Shown piece by piece: positions 24,902-33,551 of a stretch of 64,000 bases of DNA (the first letter of the stretch is position 1; each line of letters opens with the position of its first letter). The stretch spans positions 3,106,001 to 3,170,000 of the forward strand of contig NZ_CP069370.1 in the NCBI RefSeq assembly GCF_019623905.1, read 5' to 3'. The position numbers and the translations under genes are program-made. The notes beneath the pieces are model-generated. The model worked only from the letters and a program-made list of their open reading frames with translations, searched no databases and was not told the DNA's origin. The stretch comes from Neotabrizicola shimadae. GTDB taxonomy: Bacteria; Pseudomonadota; Alphaproteobacteria; Rhodobacterales; Rhodobacteraceae.

Positions 24902-25978
24902 TCAGGCCAGGTGGCGCGCGAAAAAGGCGCCGATCTCGCGGAAGGCTTCTTCGGTTTCCGGCACGAAGGGTTCCAGGAACTGGGCGTGGCTCTGCCCCTC
25001 GTACACCTGCAACTCGGCCACCACCCCCGCCTGCCGAAGGCGGCGATGCGCCCGTACCGTCTGGCTCAACAGCAGGTCGCGGGTGCCGCTGGTCAGCATC
25101 GCCGGCGGGAAGCCCGCAAAGTCCCCGTGGAGCGGCGAGATCAGCGGATCGGCCAGGTCGCGCCCCGCGGCGTAAAGCAGGGCAGCAGCTCCCGACCAGC
25201 CATCGGGTGAAACAAGCACGTTGTCGACGAAGGCATTGGCTTGCAGTGAGTCCCCTGCCCCTGTCAGATCTGCCCAGGGTGTGCCGGGCGCGATGGCACC
25301 GGGCAGCGGAAGGCCCGCATCTCGTGCCGCCAGCATCAGCGCAAGCGTCAGCCCGCCCCCGGCAGAGGCACCGAACACGCCGATGCTTCCGGGATCGCGC
25401 TGCGCCGCCAGCGCACGCCAGACAGCCATCGCATCGTCCAACGCCGCCGGGAAGGGATGATCGGGCGGCATCCGGTAATCGACCGAGATCACCGGCCAGC
25501 CGGCCAGGGCCGCCATCAACATACCCTCACCGGCCCCGGCCTCTCCCGGGAAGAAGACATAGCCGCCCCCGTGCAGGTGCATCAGCACCCGGCCCGCGGC
25601 CTCGGGCGACGGGGTCGCGGGGTCGATCCGGAACACCGAAACACCGGCGATGCGATCTGACGAAACGCGCAGGCCGTAGGTCGCCTTGATCTTCGCGATG
25701 TCTCCCGCCGCCGCCTCGACACTTGCCGCCACAAGGTCCTTCCACGCGGCAGCAGTGGTCGGCCGGCTGTCCCAGCCGGCAGCCAGCGGGCCGGCGATGA
25801 CCGCGGCAAGCTCCGGGCTCACCGTGTCCGGCACCGGCAGCCAGCGCGCCGGAACCTGGCGGCCCGGTCCTGCGGGCTGGCCGGACGCAGTTCCCTCGGC
25901 TAGGGCGGCCGGCGCCGCGCCGCCGATCAGGCACCCCGTCAGCAAGAGTGCTCGGCGATTGAGTTCGGTCTCGGACAT
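24902..25978 (-). CDS. Exported alpha/beta hydrolase (HSL-family esterase)
   Basis: 358 residues with a signal sequence that has both an Arg-Arg pair (NRRALLL) and a lipobox-like LTGC, so a Tat-exported lipoprotein is plausible. The oxyanion motif HGGGYVF, the nucleophile elbow GASAGGG, and a late QSHAQF histidine define the hormone-sensitive-lipase family. The serine elbow is GASAG rather than the usual GDSAG. It is convergent with the ferredoxin gene with 6 bp between stops, so it belongs to a different transcription unit. The start at 25978 was chosen at MSETELNRR. Confidence 0.85.
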   Translation of the reverse strand: MSETELNRRALLLTGCLIGGAAPAALAEGTASGQPAGPGRQVPARWLPVPDTVSPELAAVIAGPLAAGWDSRPTTAAAWKDLVAASVEAAAGDIAKIKATYGLRVSSDRIAGVSVFRIDPATPSPEAAGRVLMHLHGGGYVFFPGEAGAGEGMLMAALAGWPVISVDYRMPPDHPFPAALDDAMAVWRALAAQRDPGSIGVFGASAGGGLTLALMLAARDAGLPLPGAIAPGTPWADLTGAGDSLQANAFVDNVLVSPDGWSGAAALLYAAGRDLADPLISPLHGDFAGFPPAMLTSGTRDLLLSQTVRAHRRLRQAGVVAELQVYEGQSHAQFLEPFVPETEEAFREIGAFFARHLA

Positions 25979-26575
25979 GTCCACCTCCGGCCCTGTTGCC
26001 CGGCGACTATGACAGCAAGACGGGACGGCGCAACAGAGCACGGACCCCGTGCCGGACGGGGCAGGAACCCTTCCTGCCACGGCGCTGCCGCACGACCGGC
26101 TGCATGAAAGGTCGAACCCGCCCATCAGGCCGACAAGACCCGGTGTCGAGCCTTGCGACCGGCTATCTCCAGGCCTGACGTCGGGCAATTCATACCGGGA
26201 CTTGGCCTGCACATCGAACGGCAAGACCTTTGCGTGGGAAGGACCAGAAGTTGCAATGTCGAAGGGATGGAAGCAGCTCGGTTGCGTCGAGCGGGCGGTG
26301 ATCTTTACGGGGCAGCAGCCTGCGGGACACGCGGCTGGGAAATGGTGCACTCCGGACGTGAATCCCCATCCGTGACCCATTGCCCATTCTTTGTGTTGGC
26401 TAGCGTCCTAGCTCGGACGCCTCGGCTTCACCGGCCCGAGCGGCGGCGGGATCGCCGGTCCTGCCCAAGGGGTCTTTCCCTGGCGCCCGGTTCGGCCCAC
26501 AACGGAGCGCGGACCCTTGGGTCCCCCGAACGTCAACGTCTCGCCTTCACCCCGAAAGACCGGACCGCAAGAGCC
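25979..26575. other. Gene-free stretch between the esterase and agmatinase genes
   Basis: About 600 bp with no convincing gene in either direction. Only the degenerate repeat copy E (26348-26420) stands out. Parts of 26160-26400 are less GC-rich than the surroundings. It may hold the promoters of both divergent genes, or decayed sequence left by an insertion. Confidence 0.5.
26348..26420 (-). repeat. Dispersed palindrome element, copy E (inverted, degenerate)
   Basis: On the minus strand: an 18-bp palindrome with one mismatch (26403-26420; GCGTCC then TAGC instead of GAGC on the + strand), a central block with 9 of 16 positions of the consensus including CAATGG, and ATTCAC at the place where other copies have ATTAAC. 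The fixed spacing is kept, which supports common origin. With copy B it brackets the agmatinase gene. Confidence 0.6.
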
Positions 26576-27547
26576 ATGGGCACCAACAGCTACGAGACCG
26601 GCCGATTGAACCTGCCCTTCGTGGGCATCTCGACCTTCGGCAAGAACCCCTACCAGCCCGACTGGGACGCCATAGACGCCGACGTGGCCGTGATGGGCGC
26701 GCCCTTCGACTTCGGCACCCAGTGGCGGTCCGGCGCCCGCTTCGGGCCGCGCTCCATCCGCGAGGCTTCCACCCTCTTCTCCTTCGGCCACGGCGGCGCC
26801 TATGACCACGAGGACGACGTGACCTACCTGCCCGCCGACCGCGTCCGCATCGTGGACATCGGCGACGCCGACATCGTCCACACCGACACCCTCAAGAGCC
26901 ACGCCAACATCGAATACGGGGTGCGGAAGATCCTGGCGGCGGGCGCCCTGCCGGTGGTTCTGGGCGGGGACCATTCCATCAACATCCCCTGCATCGCCGC
27001 CTTCGAGGACGACTGCGCCCGGAACGGGCCGATCCACATCGTCCAGATCGACGCCCACCTGGACTTCGTGGACGAGCGGCACGGGGTCCGATATGGCCAC
27101 GGCAGCCCGATGCGGCGGGCGGCAGAGAGGCCCTGGGTGACCGGGCTGTCCCAGTTCGGGATCCGGAACGTCAGCTCCACCGCGAGGGAGGGCTATGAGG
27201 CGGCGCGGGCGATGGGGTCGGACATCCTGTCGGTCCGCCAGATCCGGAAGCTGGGGGTCGAGGCGGTGCTGGACCGCATCCCGGCCGGGGCGCGGTACTA
27301 TGTGACCATCGATATCGACGGGTTCGACCCCTCCATTGCGCCGGGGACCGGGACGCCCTCGCATGGGGGGTTCGTCTATTATGAGGTGCTGGAGCTGCTG
27401 GCCGGGCTGGCCAAGCGGGGGCCGATCGTGGGGGTCGATCTGGTGGAGGTGGCGCCCGACTATGACCACACCGGGACCACGGCGATCCTGGCGGCTCAGG
27501 TTCTGATGAACTTTCTGGGCCGCATCTTCCATGCGCGGGGGGCCTGA
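26576..27547 (+). CDS. speB: Agmatinase-family ureohydrolase
   Basis: Binuclear-Mn (or Ni) hydrolase of 323 residues that releases urea from a guanidino compound. Metal motifs GGDHS, DAHLD and DIDGFDP are intact, and SGARFGPRSIREAS is typical of agmatinases and guanidinobutyrases. Which guanidino substrate is used cannot be told from sequence. The start MGTNSYETG at 26576 is chosen; the long upstream in-frame extension is not protein-like. The gene stands alone and is flanked on both sides by inverted copies of the dispersed palindrome element. Confidence 0.88.
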   Translation: MGTNSYETGRLNLPFVGISTFGKNPYQPDWDAIDADVAVMGAPFDFGTQWRSGARFGPRSIREASTLFSFGHGGAYDHEDDVTYLPADRVRIVDIGDADIVHTDTLKSHANIEYGVRKILAAGALPVVLGGDHSINIPCIAAFEDDCARNGPIHIVQIDAHLDFVDERHGVRYGHGSPMRRAAERPWVTGLSQFGIRNVSSTAREGYEAARAMGSDILSVRQIRKLGVEAVLDRIPAGARYYVTIDIDGFDPSIAPGTGTPSHGGFVYYEVLELLAGLAKRGPIVGVDLVEVAPDYDHTGTTAILAAQVLMNFLGRIFHARGA

Positions 27548-27553
27548 GGTGGG

Positions 27554-27626
27554 GCGTCCGAGCTCGGACGCCTACCGAAGCCAAGCAAAATCAATAGTTT
27601 GCTTTCGCGAATTAACTTGGACTTAA
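27554..27626 (+). repeat. Dispersed palindrome element, copy B (forward)
   Basis: Perfect palindrome at 27554-27571, central block 27585-27600 (13 of 16 as in copy A) and exact ATTAACTTGGACTTAA at 27611-27626, with the same 39-nt distance as in copies A and C. It begins 6 bp after the agmatinase stop. Confidence 0.9.
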
Positions 27627-27649
27627 CTTTTTCCCCTCCGCTGGTAGAG

Positions 27650-27678
27650 GGGTGGGCGGGCCCACGGCCCGCCCACCC
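27650..27678 (-). terminator. 13-bp GC hairpin after the ALDH7 gene
   Basis: Perfect stem GGGTGGGCGGGCC / GGCCCGCCCACCC with a 3-nt loop, 6 bp beyond the stop of the leftward ALDH gene. It is also placed to stop rightward transcripts from the agmatinase gene. No T-run on the minus side. Confidence 0.6.
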
Positions 27679-27684
27679 GGCGGG

Positions 27685-29184
27685 TCAGAAGTCGAAGCGC
27701 ACGCCCTGGGCCAAGGGCAAGCGGGTCGAGTAGTTCACCGTCGCCGTCTGGCGGCGCATGTAGCCCTTCCAGGCGTCCGAGCCGGATTCGCGGCCGCCGC
27801 CGGTTTCCTTTTCGCCCCCGAAGGCCCCGCCGATTTCGGCGCCCGAGGGGCCGATGTTGACGTTGGCGATGCCGCAATCCGAACCGGCGGCGGAGAGGAA
27901 GGTTTCGGCTTCCAGGAGGTCGCGGGTGAAGATGCAGGAGGACAGGCCCTGCGGCACGTCGTTCTGCAGCGCAATGGCCTCGTCCAGCGTGTCATAGGTC
28001 AGAACATAGAGGATGGGCGCGAAGGTCTCGTGCCGGACGATGGCGGTTTGTGCCGGCATCTCGACCAGCGCCGGAGCGACATAGGCGCCGTTCGGCACGC
28101 CCTGCGTGACCGGCGCCCCGCCATGGACCGTGCCGCCCTGATCGCGCGCGGCTGTCAGCGCGGTCTGCATGGCCTGCAGCGCGGCGCGGTCGATCAGCGG
28201 GCCGATCAGGGTGCCTTCAACGCGCGGGTCGCCGACGGGCAGCGATGCATAGGCGCGGCGCAGGCGCGCGATCAGGTCGTCGCGCACCGAGCGGTGCGCG
28301 ATGAGGCGGCGCAGCGAGGTGCAGCGCTGGCCGGCGGTGCCGACCGCGCCGAAGACGATGGCGCGTACCGCCATGTCGAGATCGGCGGTGGGCGCGACGA
28401 TCATCGCGTTGTTGCCGCCCAGTTCCAGGATCGGTCGGCCCCACCGCGCCATGACCTTGGGCCCGACGATCTGGCCCATGCGGGTGGAACCGGTGGCCGA
28501 GATCACCGGAACGGCGGGCGATGCGACCAGCGCCTCGCCGATGGCGGCGCCGCCGATCACCAGTTGCGACAGGCCCTCGGGCGCATCGTCGCCGAAGCGG
28601 GCGATAGCGCGTTCCAGCGCACGGTGCGCCGCGATGGCCGAGAGCGGCGCCTTTTCCGAGGGCTTCCAGATCACCGGATCGCCGCAGACCAGCGCCAGGG
28701 CGGCATTCCAGCTCCACACTGCGACGGGGAAGTTGAAGGCCGAGATGATGCCGACCGGGCCGATGGGATGCCAGGTTTCGGTCATGCGGTGACCGGGCCG
28801 TTCGGAGGCGATGGCGAGGCCGTAAAGCTGGCGCGAGAGGCCCGTGGCGAAGTCGCAGATGTCGATCATTTCCTGGACTTCGCCCAGACCTTCGGAGGCG
28901 ATCTTGCCAACCTCCAGCGTCACCAGAGCACCGAGCGCGACCTTGGCGGCGCGCAGTTCCTCGCCCAGGAGCCGGACGAGTTCGCCCCGGCGCGGGGCGG
29001 GCACGATGCGCCATTTGCGGAAGGCCTCGGTCGCGCGGGCGATCACCTGGGGCATGGTGGCCGGGTCGGTTTCGCTGAGGCGGGCGAGTTCGCTGCCGTC
29101 CACCGGCGAGGTCACGACAAGCGTGCCGCCCGAGAGGTCGGCCGCCGTCAGGCCGGCGGCGGCAAGGGTTTCGGCTGGGGTCAT
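27685..29184 (-). CDS. ALDH7-type semialdehyde dehydrogenase (2-aminoadipate semialdehyde dehydrogenase-like)
   Basis: 499-residue aldehyde dehydrogenase of the ALDH7/antiquitin/AmaB branch: WHPIGPVGIISAFNFPVAVWSWN, ISATGSTRMGQIVG, catalytic Glu in LELGGNNAMI, catalytic Cys in GQRCTSLRRLI, and a C-terminal GGGRESGSDAWKGYMRRQT. Family members oxidise 2-aminoadipate 6-semialdehyde to 2-aminoadipate in lysine catabolism. The ATG at 29184 has GGAG in front; one at 29208 is less well placed. Divergent from the sugar ABC operon across 216 bp that contain two LacI-type operators. The hydroxylysine phospho-lyase product of that operon would be its substrate. Confidence 0.88.
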   Translation of the reverse strand: MTPAETLAAAGLTAADLSGGTLVVTSPVDGSELARLSETDPATMPQVIARATEAFRKWRIVPAPRRGELVRLLGEELRAAKVALGALVTLEVGKIASEGLGEVQEMIDICDFATGLSRQLYGLAIASERPGHRMTETWHPIGPVGIISAFNFPVAVWSWNAALALVCGDPVIWKPSEKAPLSAIAAHRALERAIARFGDDAPEGLSQLVIGGAAIGEALVASPAVPVISATGSTRMGQIVGPKVMARWGRPILELGGNNAMIVAPTADLDMAVRAIVFGAVGTAGQRCTSLRRLIAHRSVRDDLIARLRRAYASLPVGDPRVEGTLIGPLIDRAALQAMQTALTAARDQGGTVHGGAPVTQGVPNGAYVAPALVEMPAQTAIVRHETFAPILYVLTYDTLDEAIALQNDVPQGLSSCIFTRDLLEAETFLSAAGSDCGIANVNIGPSGAEIGGAFGGEKETGGGRESGSDAWKGYMRRQTATVNYSTRLPLAQGVRFDF

Positions 29185-29332
29185 GGTCTGGGCTCCCTGG
29201 AGTGTCATTCCGCCCGGCGGGCGGGCCGGTCCCGCTGTGCGGGAGGCGAAAATCGCGCCGCCGGGGACTCACGCCGTCTCTATCCGCCTGTCGGGGCGGG
29301 GGGTCAAGGGCGGGCGGCGCTGCGCCCAATAA

Positions 29333-29366
29333 AAACGATTAACTCTGACATTAAAACGATTATACT
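29333..29366 (+). promoter_or_regulatory. Promoter of the ABC/glycosidase operon with paired LacI-type operators
   Basis: Two identical AAACGATT sites (29333-29340 and 29354-29361) lie exactly 21 bp apart, two helical turns, in an AT-rich island. Each is an AANCGNTT near-palindrome typical of LacI-family operators. A promoter TTAACT (29339-29344), 16 bp, TATACT (29361-29366) is interleaved, so the second operator touches the -10. The LacI-family regulator at 35185 is the natural candidate; the divergent ALDH gene probably shares control. Confidence 0.65.
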
Positions 29367-29400
29367 GCCCCTATTCGGCTGATTCTCGGGGGAGGCTTAC

Positions 29401-30564
29401 TTGGCCGGTCTGCGCATCGAGGGGCTTCGCAAGGGTTTCGGCCCGGTCGAGATCCTCAAAGGCATCGACCTCGACATCCGCGATGGCGAGTTCGTCTGTT
29501 TCCTGGGCCCTTCGGGCTGCGGCAAGTCCACCCTTCTGCGCTGCATCGCGGGGCTGGAGACGCTGAGCGACGGCGAGATCCGGCTGGGCGAGCGCGACAT
29601 CACCGATGCGCCCTCGGCCAAGCGCGACATCGCCATGGTGTTCCAGAACTACGCGCTTTACCCGCATATGACCGTGGCGAAGAACATGTCCTTCGGCCTG
29701 TCGCTGAACGGCATGAAGCGGCCCGAGATCGAGGCGCGGGTGCAGGAGGCGGCCGAGATCCTGCGGATTGGCGAGCTGTTGCACCGCAAGCCCAAGCAGC
29801 TTTCGGGCGGGCAGCGCCAGCGGGTCGCCATTGGCCGCGCCATCGTGCGCAAGCCCAAGCTGTTCCTGCTGGACGAGCCTTTGTCGAACCTGGATGCGGC
29901 GCTGCGCGTGACCATGCGGGCGGAGTTGAACGCCCTGCATGACCGGCTGGGCGTGACGATGATCTATGTGACCCACGACCAGGTGGAGGCGATGACGCTG
30001 GCCGACCGGGTGGTGGTGCTGGACAAGGGCCGGGTCAGCCAGTTCGGCCCGCCGCTGGAGTTGTTCCACCGCCCGGCCAACCTGTTCGTGGCGGGCTTCA
30101 TCGGCACGCCGAAGATGAACCTGCTGCCCGGCCGGGTGACGGGGGCTACGGGCGAGACGGTTTCCGTGACGGTGGGGCCGCTGGCGATGGACGTGTCCCT
30201 TGCCGCCGCCGCCCGCGTGGCGGTGGGCGAGACGGTGACGGTGGGTGTGCGCCCCGACCGGCTGCGGCTGGCGCGGGGGGGAGCGGGCCTGCCCGCGCGG
30301 ATCACCCTGGTGGAACGGCTGGGCACCGAGGCGCATGTGCATCTGGTGCTGGAGGATGGCGCGGCGCTGACCGCGATCACCGAGGGCGCCGCGCCCTTCA
30401 TGGCGCGGCAGGACGTGACGGTCGGGGCTGACCCGGCCGACGTGCATCTGTTCGACGCCAGCGGGGCGGCCCTGCCGCGCCGGCTGGATTCTGCCACCGA
30501 AACCCTGCTGGCGCAGGGATCAAGGGGCTTTGCCGAGCCCCGTCAACAGGAGGAACACGCATGA
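29401..30564 (+). CDS. Sugar ABC transporter ATPase (UgpC/MalK type)
   Basis: 387 residues, with the short nucleotide-binding domain followed by the long C-terminal TOBE/OB regulatory region (about residues 240-370) seen in MalK and UgpC. Walker A GPSGCGKST, signature LSGGQRQRVAIGRAIV, Walker B FLLDEPLSNLDA. Translation starts at TTG (29401) after GGGGGAGG. The ATPase gene leads the operon, which is less common than the binding-protein-first order. It overlaps the binding-protein gene by 4 bp. Confidence 0.95.
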   Translation: MAGLRIEGLRKGFGPVEILKGIDLDIRDGEFVCFLGPSGCGKSTLLRCIAGLETLSDGEIRLGERDITDAPSAKRDIAMVFQNYALYPHMTVAKNMSFGLSLNGMKRPEIEARVQEAAEILRIGELLHRKPKQLSGGQRQRVAIGRAIVRKPKLFLLDEPLSNLDAALRVTMRAELNALHDRLGVTMIYVTHDQVEAMTLADRVVVLDKGRVSQFGPPLELFHRPANLFVAGFIGTPKMNLLPGRVTGATGETVSVTVGPLAMDVSLAAAARVAVGETVTVGVRPDRLRLARGGAGLPARITLVERLGTEAHVHLVLEDGAALTAITEGAAPFMARQDVTVGADPADVHLFDASGAALPRRLDSATETLLAQGSRGFAEPRQQEEHA

Positions 30565-31790
30565 AGACTTTCGCCACAACGCTTGCGGCGCTGGCCGCGA
30601 GCGCCGCCTTCGCCTCGGCCGTGCTGGCCGAGGACCAGGTGATCCGGTTTGCCACCTGGGACAGCGAGGAGAGCCTTGCCATCCAGGAGGCCATCGCCGC
30701 CAAGTTCGAGGAAGCCAATCCCGGCGTGCAGGTGCAGGTCGAAGCCTATGGCGACGGCTATGACACCAAGCTGGCCGCCGCGATGGGCGCGGGCAATGCG
30801 CCCGACGTGATGTACATGTGGAACTTCCCGGCCTATGCGCCCTCGCTGATGCCGCTGAACGACTTCATCGCCAAGGATGGCGAGGCGATGAACATCGCCG
30901 ACATCTCGCCGGCGCTGATCGACACGTCGAAGATCGACGGGAATGTCTATGGACTGCCTGCGGGCTTCACCACCCATGTGATCTTCTTCAACAAGGATCT
31001 GCTGGCGGCGGCTGGCGTGGCGGAACCGGCGAAGGGCTGGACCTGGGACGACCTGCGCAAGGGCGCGCAGGCGACGACCAAGCCGGCCGAACAGGTGTTC
31101 GGCTTTGCGGTGGATGCCAAGCCCGACCCCTATGACTTCGAGGAGTTCTTCTGGTCGAACGGCACCCAGTACATCTCGGACGACGGCAAGACGGTCGAGG
31201 GTTTCATGAACAGCCCCGAGGCCGCCGAGGTGCTGACCATGTTCGCCGACATGATCAAGTCGGGCGAAGCGGTGGCGATCAACATCGGCGACCAGACTTC
31301 GGGATCGGCGCTGTTCAAGGCGGGCAAGCTGGCCTTCTTTGAAGGCGCGATGTGGAACAAGGGCGGCATCGACGAAAGCGGCGTGAACTATGGCGTGGCG
31401 GTGCTGCCGGCCTTTGGCACCAAGCCGGTGAAATCGGCGATCAACGCTTCGGCGCTGTCGATTTCGAAGGACACCAAGCAGCCCGACCTGGCCTGGGAGT
31501 TCGTGAAGTTCTACGCGTCGCCGGAAGCGGTGGCGATGCGCAAGAACGACCTTCCGGTGCGTGCCTCGGTGGCGGAAGCCTCGGGGATGACGGCGGATCC
31601 GAAGCTGGCGCCGTTCTTCGAGATGCTGGCGGTGTCGGGCGGTACGACGCCGGCGTTCCTGAAGAACCCGGAATGGGCGCGCATCCAGGAGAACCTGTCG
31701 GCGGCGATCGAGGCGACGATGGTGGACCAGGGCAATGCGCAGGCGCATCTGGACGAGGCGGTGAGCCGCTCCGCCCGGTTCCTGAAGTGA
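30561..31790 (+). CDS. Sugar ABC transporter substrate-binding protein
   Basis: 409-residue family 1 extracellular solute-binding protein with signal peptide MKTFATTLAALAASAAFASAVLA, cleaved before EDQVIRF. The mature start QVIRFATWDSEESLAIQEAIAAKF, and AMGAGNAPDVMYMWN, are typical of oligosaccharide and glycerophosphodiester receptors. If the operon model is right, the ligand would be a glycosylated hydroxylysine or short glycopeptide. This is inference from neighbours, not from the binding site. Confidence 0.94.
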   Translation: MKTFATTLAALAASAAFASAVLAEDQVIRFATWDSEESLAIQEAIAAKFEEANPGVQVQVEAYGDGYDTKLAAAMGAGNAPDVMYMWNFPAYAPSLMPLNDFIAKDGEAMNIADISPALIDTSKIDGNVYGLPAGFTTHVIFFNKDLLAAAGVAEPAKGWTWDDLRKGAQATTKPAEQVFGFAVDAKPDPYDFEEFFWSNGTQYISDDGKTVEGFMNSPEAAEVLTMFADMIKSGEAVAINIGDQTSGSALFKAGKLAFFEGAMWNKGGIDESGVNYGVAVLPAFGTKPVKSAINASALSISKDTKQPDLAWEFVKFYASPEAVAMRKNDLPVRASVAEASGMTADPKLAPFFEMLAVSGGTTPAFLKNPEWARIQENLSAAIEATMVDQGNAQAHLDEAVSRSARFLK

Positions 31791-31816
31791 TCTGAGACCG
31801 GGGAGGGGTGAAGAGC

Positions 31817-32746
31817 ATGGCCGATGTCCGATCCTCCCGGCGGCGGCGGTCCGGCCCTGGGCTGGCGCCGTGGCTGTTCATCTCTCCCTGGATCTTCGGG
31901 TTCGTGGTCTTCACGGCGGGCCCGCTGGCGTTCTCGCTGTACATGAGCTTTTTCGACTGGCCCATCGTGGGCGAGCGGGAGTTCGTGGGGATCGACAACT
32001 ACCTCACAATGGTGATGGAGGATCCGCAGTTCTGGGAGAGCCTGTGGATCACCACGAAATTCGCGCTCTTGTTCGTGCCGTTCAACATCGTGCTGTCGTT
32101 CCTGATGGCGATGCTTCTGAACCTAGGCCTGAAGGGGACGGGGGTCTTCCGCACCGCGTTCTACCTGCCTTCGGTGATTTCGGGGGTGGCACTGGTGACG
32201 ATCTGGTCGTGGATCTATTCCAGCCGCTATGGGCTGTTGAACTATCTCCTCGGGCTGACCGGGATCGAGGGGCCGAACTGGCTGGGCGATCCGTCCTTTG
32301 CGGTGGTGGCCATCGTGATTGCCAGCCTTTGGGGGCTGGGCGGGACGATGCTGATCCTGCTGTCGGGGCTGCAGGCCATTCCGAAGGAGCTGTACGAGGC
32401 GGCGCGCATTTCTGGCGTGCCGGGCTGGGCGCAGACGCTGTTCATCACGCTGCCGATGCTGGGGCCGATGCTCTTGTTCGCGATCATCACCTCGATCATC
32501 TCGGCCTTTCAGCAACTGACCATCGCCCTGTTGCTGACCAAGGGCGGGCCGCTCGGGTCCACCTATTTCTTCGCGATGTACATCTACGACAACGCCTTCA
32601 AGTACTTCGACATGGGCTATGCCGCCGCGATGAGCTGGATCATGTTCGCGCTGGTGCTGGCGATGAGCCTTCTGGTGCTGAAATCCTCGGCCGCCTGGGT
32701 GCATTACGAGGGCGAGGTGAAGGGAAAGGACGGCGCAAATGGCTAA
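31817..32746 (+). CDS. Sugar ABC transporter permease (MalF/UgpA type)
   Basis: 309 residues with six hydrophobic segments and the permease loop EAARISGVPGWAQTLFITLPMLGP (EAA motif, about residues 195-220). The ATG at 31817 is favoured because GGGGAGGGG at 31799-31807 is well spaced for it and too close for the GTG at 31808. It overlaps the next permease gene by 8 bp. Confidence 0.94.
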   Translation: MADVRSSRRRRSGPGLAPWLFISPWIFGFVVFTAGPLAFSLYMSFFDWPIVGEREFVGIDNYLTMVMEDPQFWESLWITTKFALLFVPFNIVLSFLMAMLLNLGLKGTGVFRTAFYLPSVISGVALVTIWSWIYSSRYGLLNYLLGLTGIEGPNWLGDPSFAVVAIVIASLWGLGGTMLILLSGLQAIPKELYEAARISGVPGWAQTLFITLPMLGPMLLFAIITSIISAFQQLTIALLLTKGGPLGSTYFFAMYIYDNAFKYFDMGYAAAMSWIMFALVLAMSLLVLKSSAAWVHYEGEVKGKDGANG

Positions 32747-33551
32747 GACGCTTGCCTATGGCCTGCTGATCTTTCTTTCGGCGCTGTTCGTGGCACCCTT
32801 CCTGTGGACGCTGATTACCGCAGTGAAGACGGAAGCCGAGCTGACCGCCTTTCCGCCCGTGTTCTGGCCCGAAACCTGGCACTGGGAGAACTTCGGCATC
32901 GCCTGGACCAAGCTGCCCTTTAACACCTTCCTGATGAATTCGGTGATCGTGGTGGTGCTGTCCACCATCGGGCAGTTGTTCTCCTCCTCGCTGGTGGCAT
33001 TCGGCTTTGCGCGGTTCCGGTTTCCGGGGCGCGACCTGATCTTCATCGTGCTTCTGGCCTCGATGATGATCCCCTGGGACGTGAAGATGATCCCGCTGTA
33101 CATGCAGTTCAATTTCCTGGGCTGGATCAACACGCTGAAGCCGCTGATCGTGCCGGCCTGGTTCGGCGAGGCCTTCTTCATCTTCCTTCTGCGCCAGTAC
33201 ATCATGACCATCCCGATGGAGATCGACGAGGCGGCGCGGATGGACGGGGCGAATGCCTGGCAGATCTATTCGCGCATCCACCTGCCGCTGATGATGCCGG
33301 CGCTGGTGCTGGTTGGGACGTTCCATTTCATGAATGCCTGGAACGACTATCTGGGGCCGCTGATCTTCCTGAACGACCAGACGAAATACACGCTGACCCT
33401 GGGCCTGTCGCTGTTCAAGGGCCTGCATGAACAGGACACGATTTCCATTGCCGCCGTCACCATCATCCTGTGCCTGCCGCCCCTCGTGCTGTTCTTCGTG
33501 GCGCAACGCTACATCATGGACGGCTCGATCGGGTCTTCGGTGAAGGGATGA
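32739..33551 (+). CDS. Sugar ABC transporter permease (MalG/UgpE type)
   Basis: 270 residues with six hydrophobic segments and the EAA loop DEAARMDGANAWQIYSRIHLPLMMPAL. The C-terminus ends in the family-typical RYIMDGSIGSSVKG. It overlaps the glycosidase gene by 4 bp, so import and glycoside cleavage are translationally coupled. Confidence 0.95.
   Translation: MAKTLAYGLLIFLSALFVAPFLWTLITAVKTEAELTAFPPVFWPETWHWENFGIAWTKLPFNTFLMNSVIVVVLSTIGQLFSSSLVAFGFARFRFPGRDLIFIVLLASMMIPWDVKMIPLYMQFNFLGWINTLKPLIVPAWFGEAFFIFLLRQYIMTIPMEIDEAARMDGANAWQIYSRIHLPLMMPALVLVGTFHFMNAWNDYLGPLIFLNDQTKYTLTLGLSLFKGLHEQDTISIAAVTIILCLPPLVLFFVAQRYIMDGSIGSSVKG

Noticed and set aside
29338-29354. Resemblance of ATTAACTCTGACATTAA to the 3' end of the dispersed element
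   Set aside because: One-base length difference, no palindrome or central block at the expected distance. The similarity is explained by the AT-rich promoter with twin operators.
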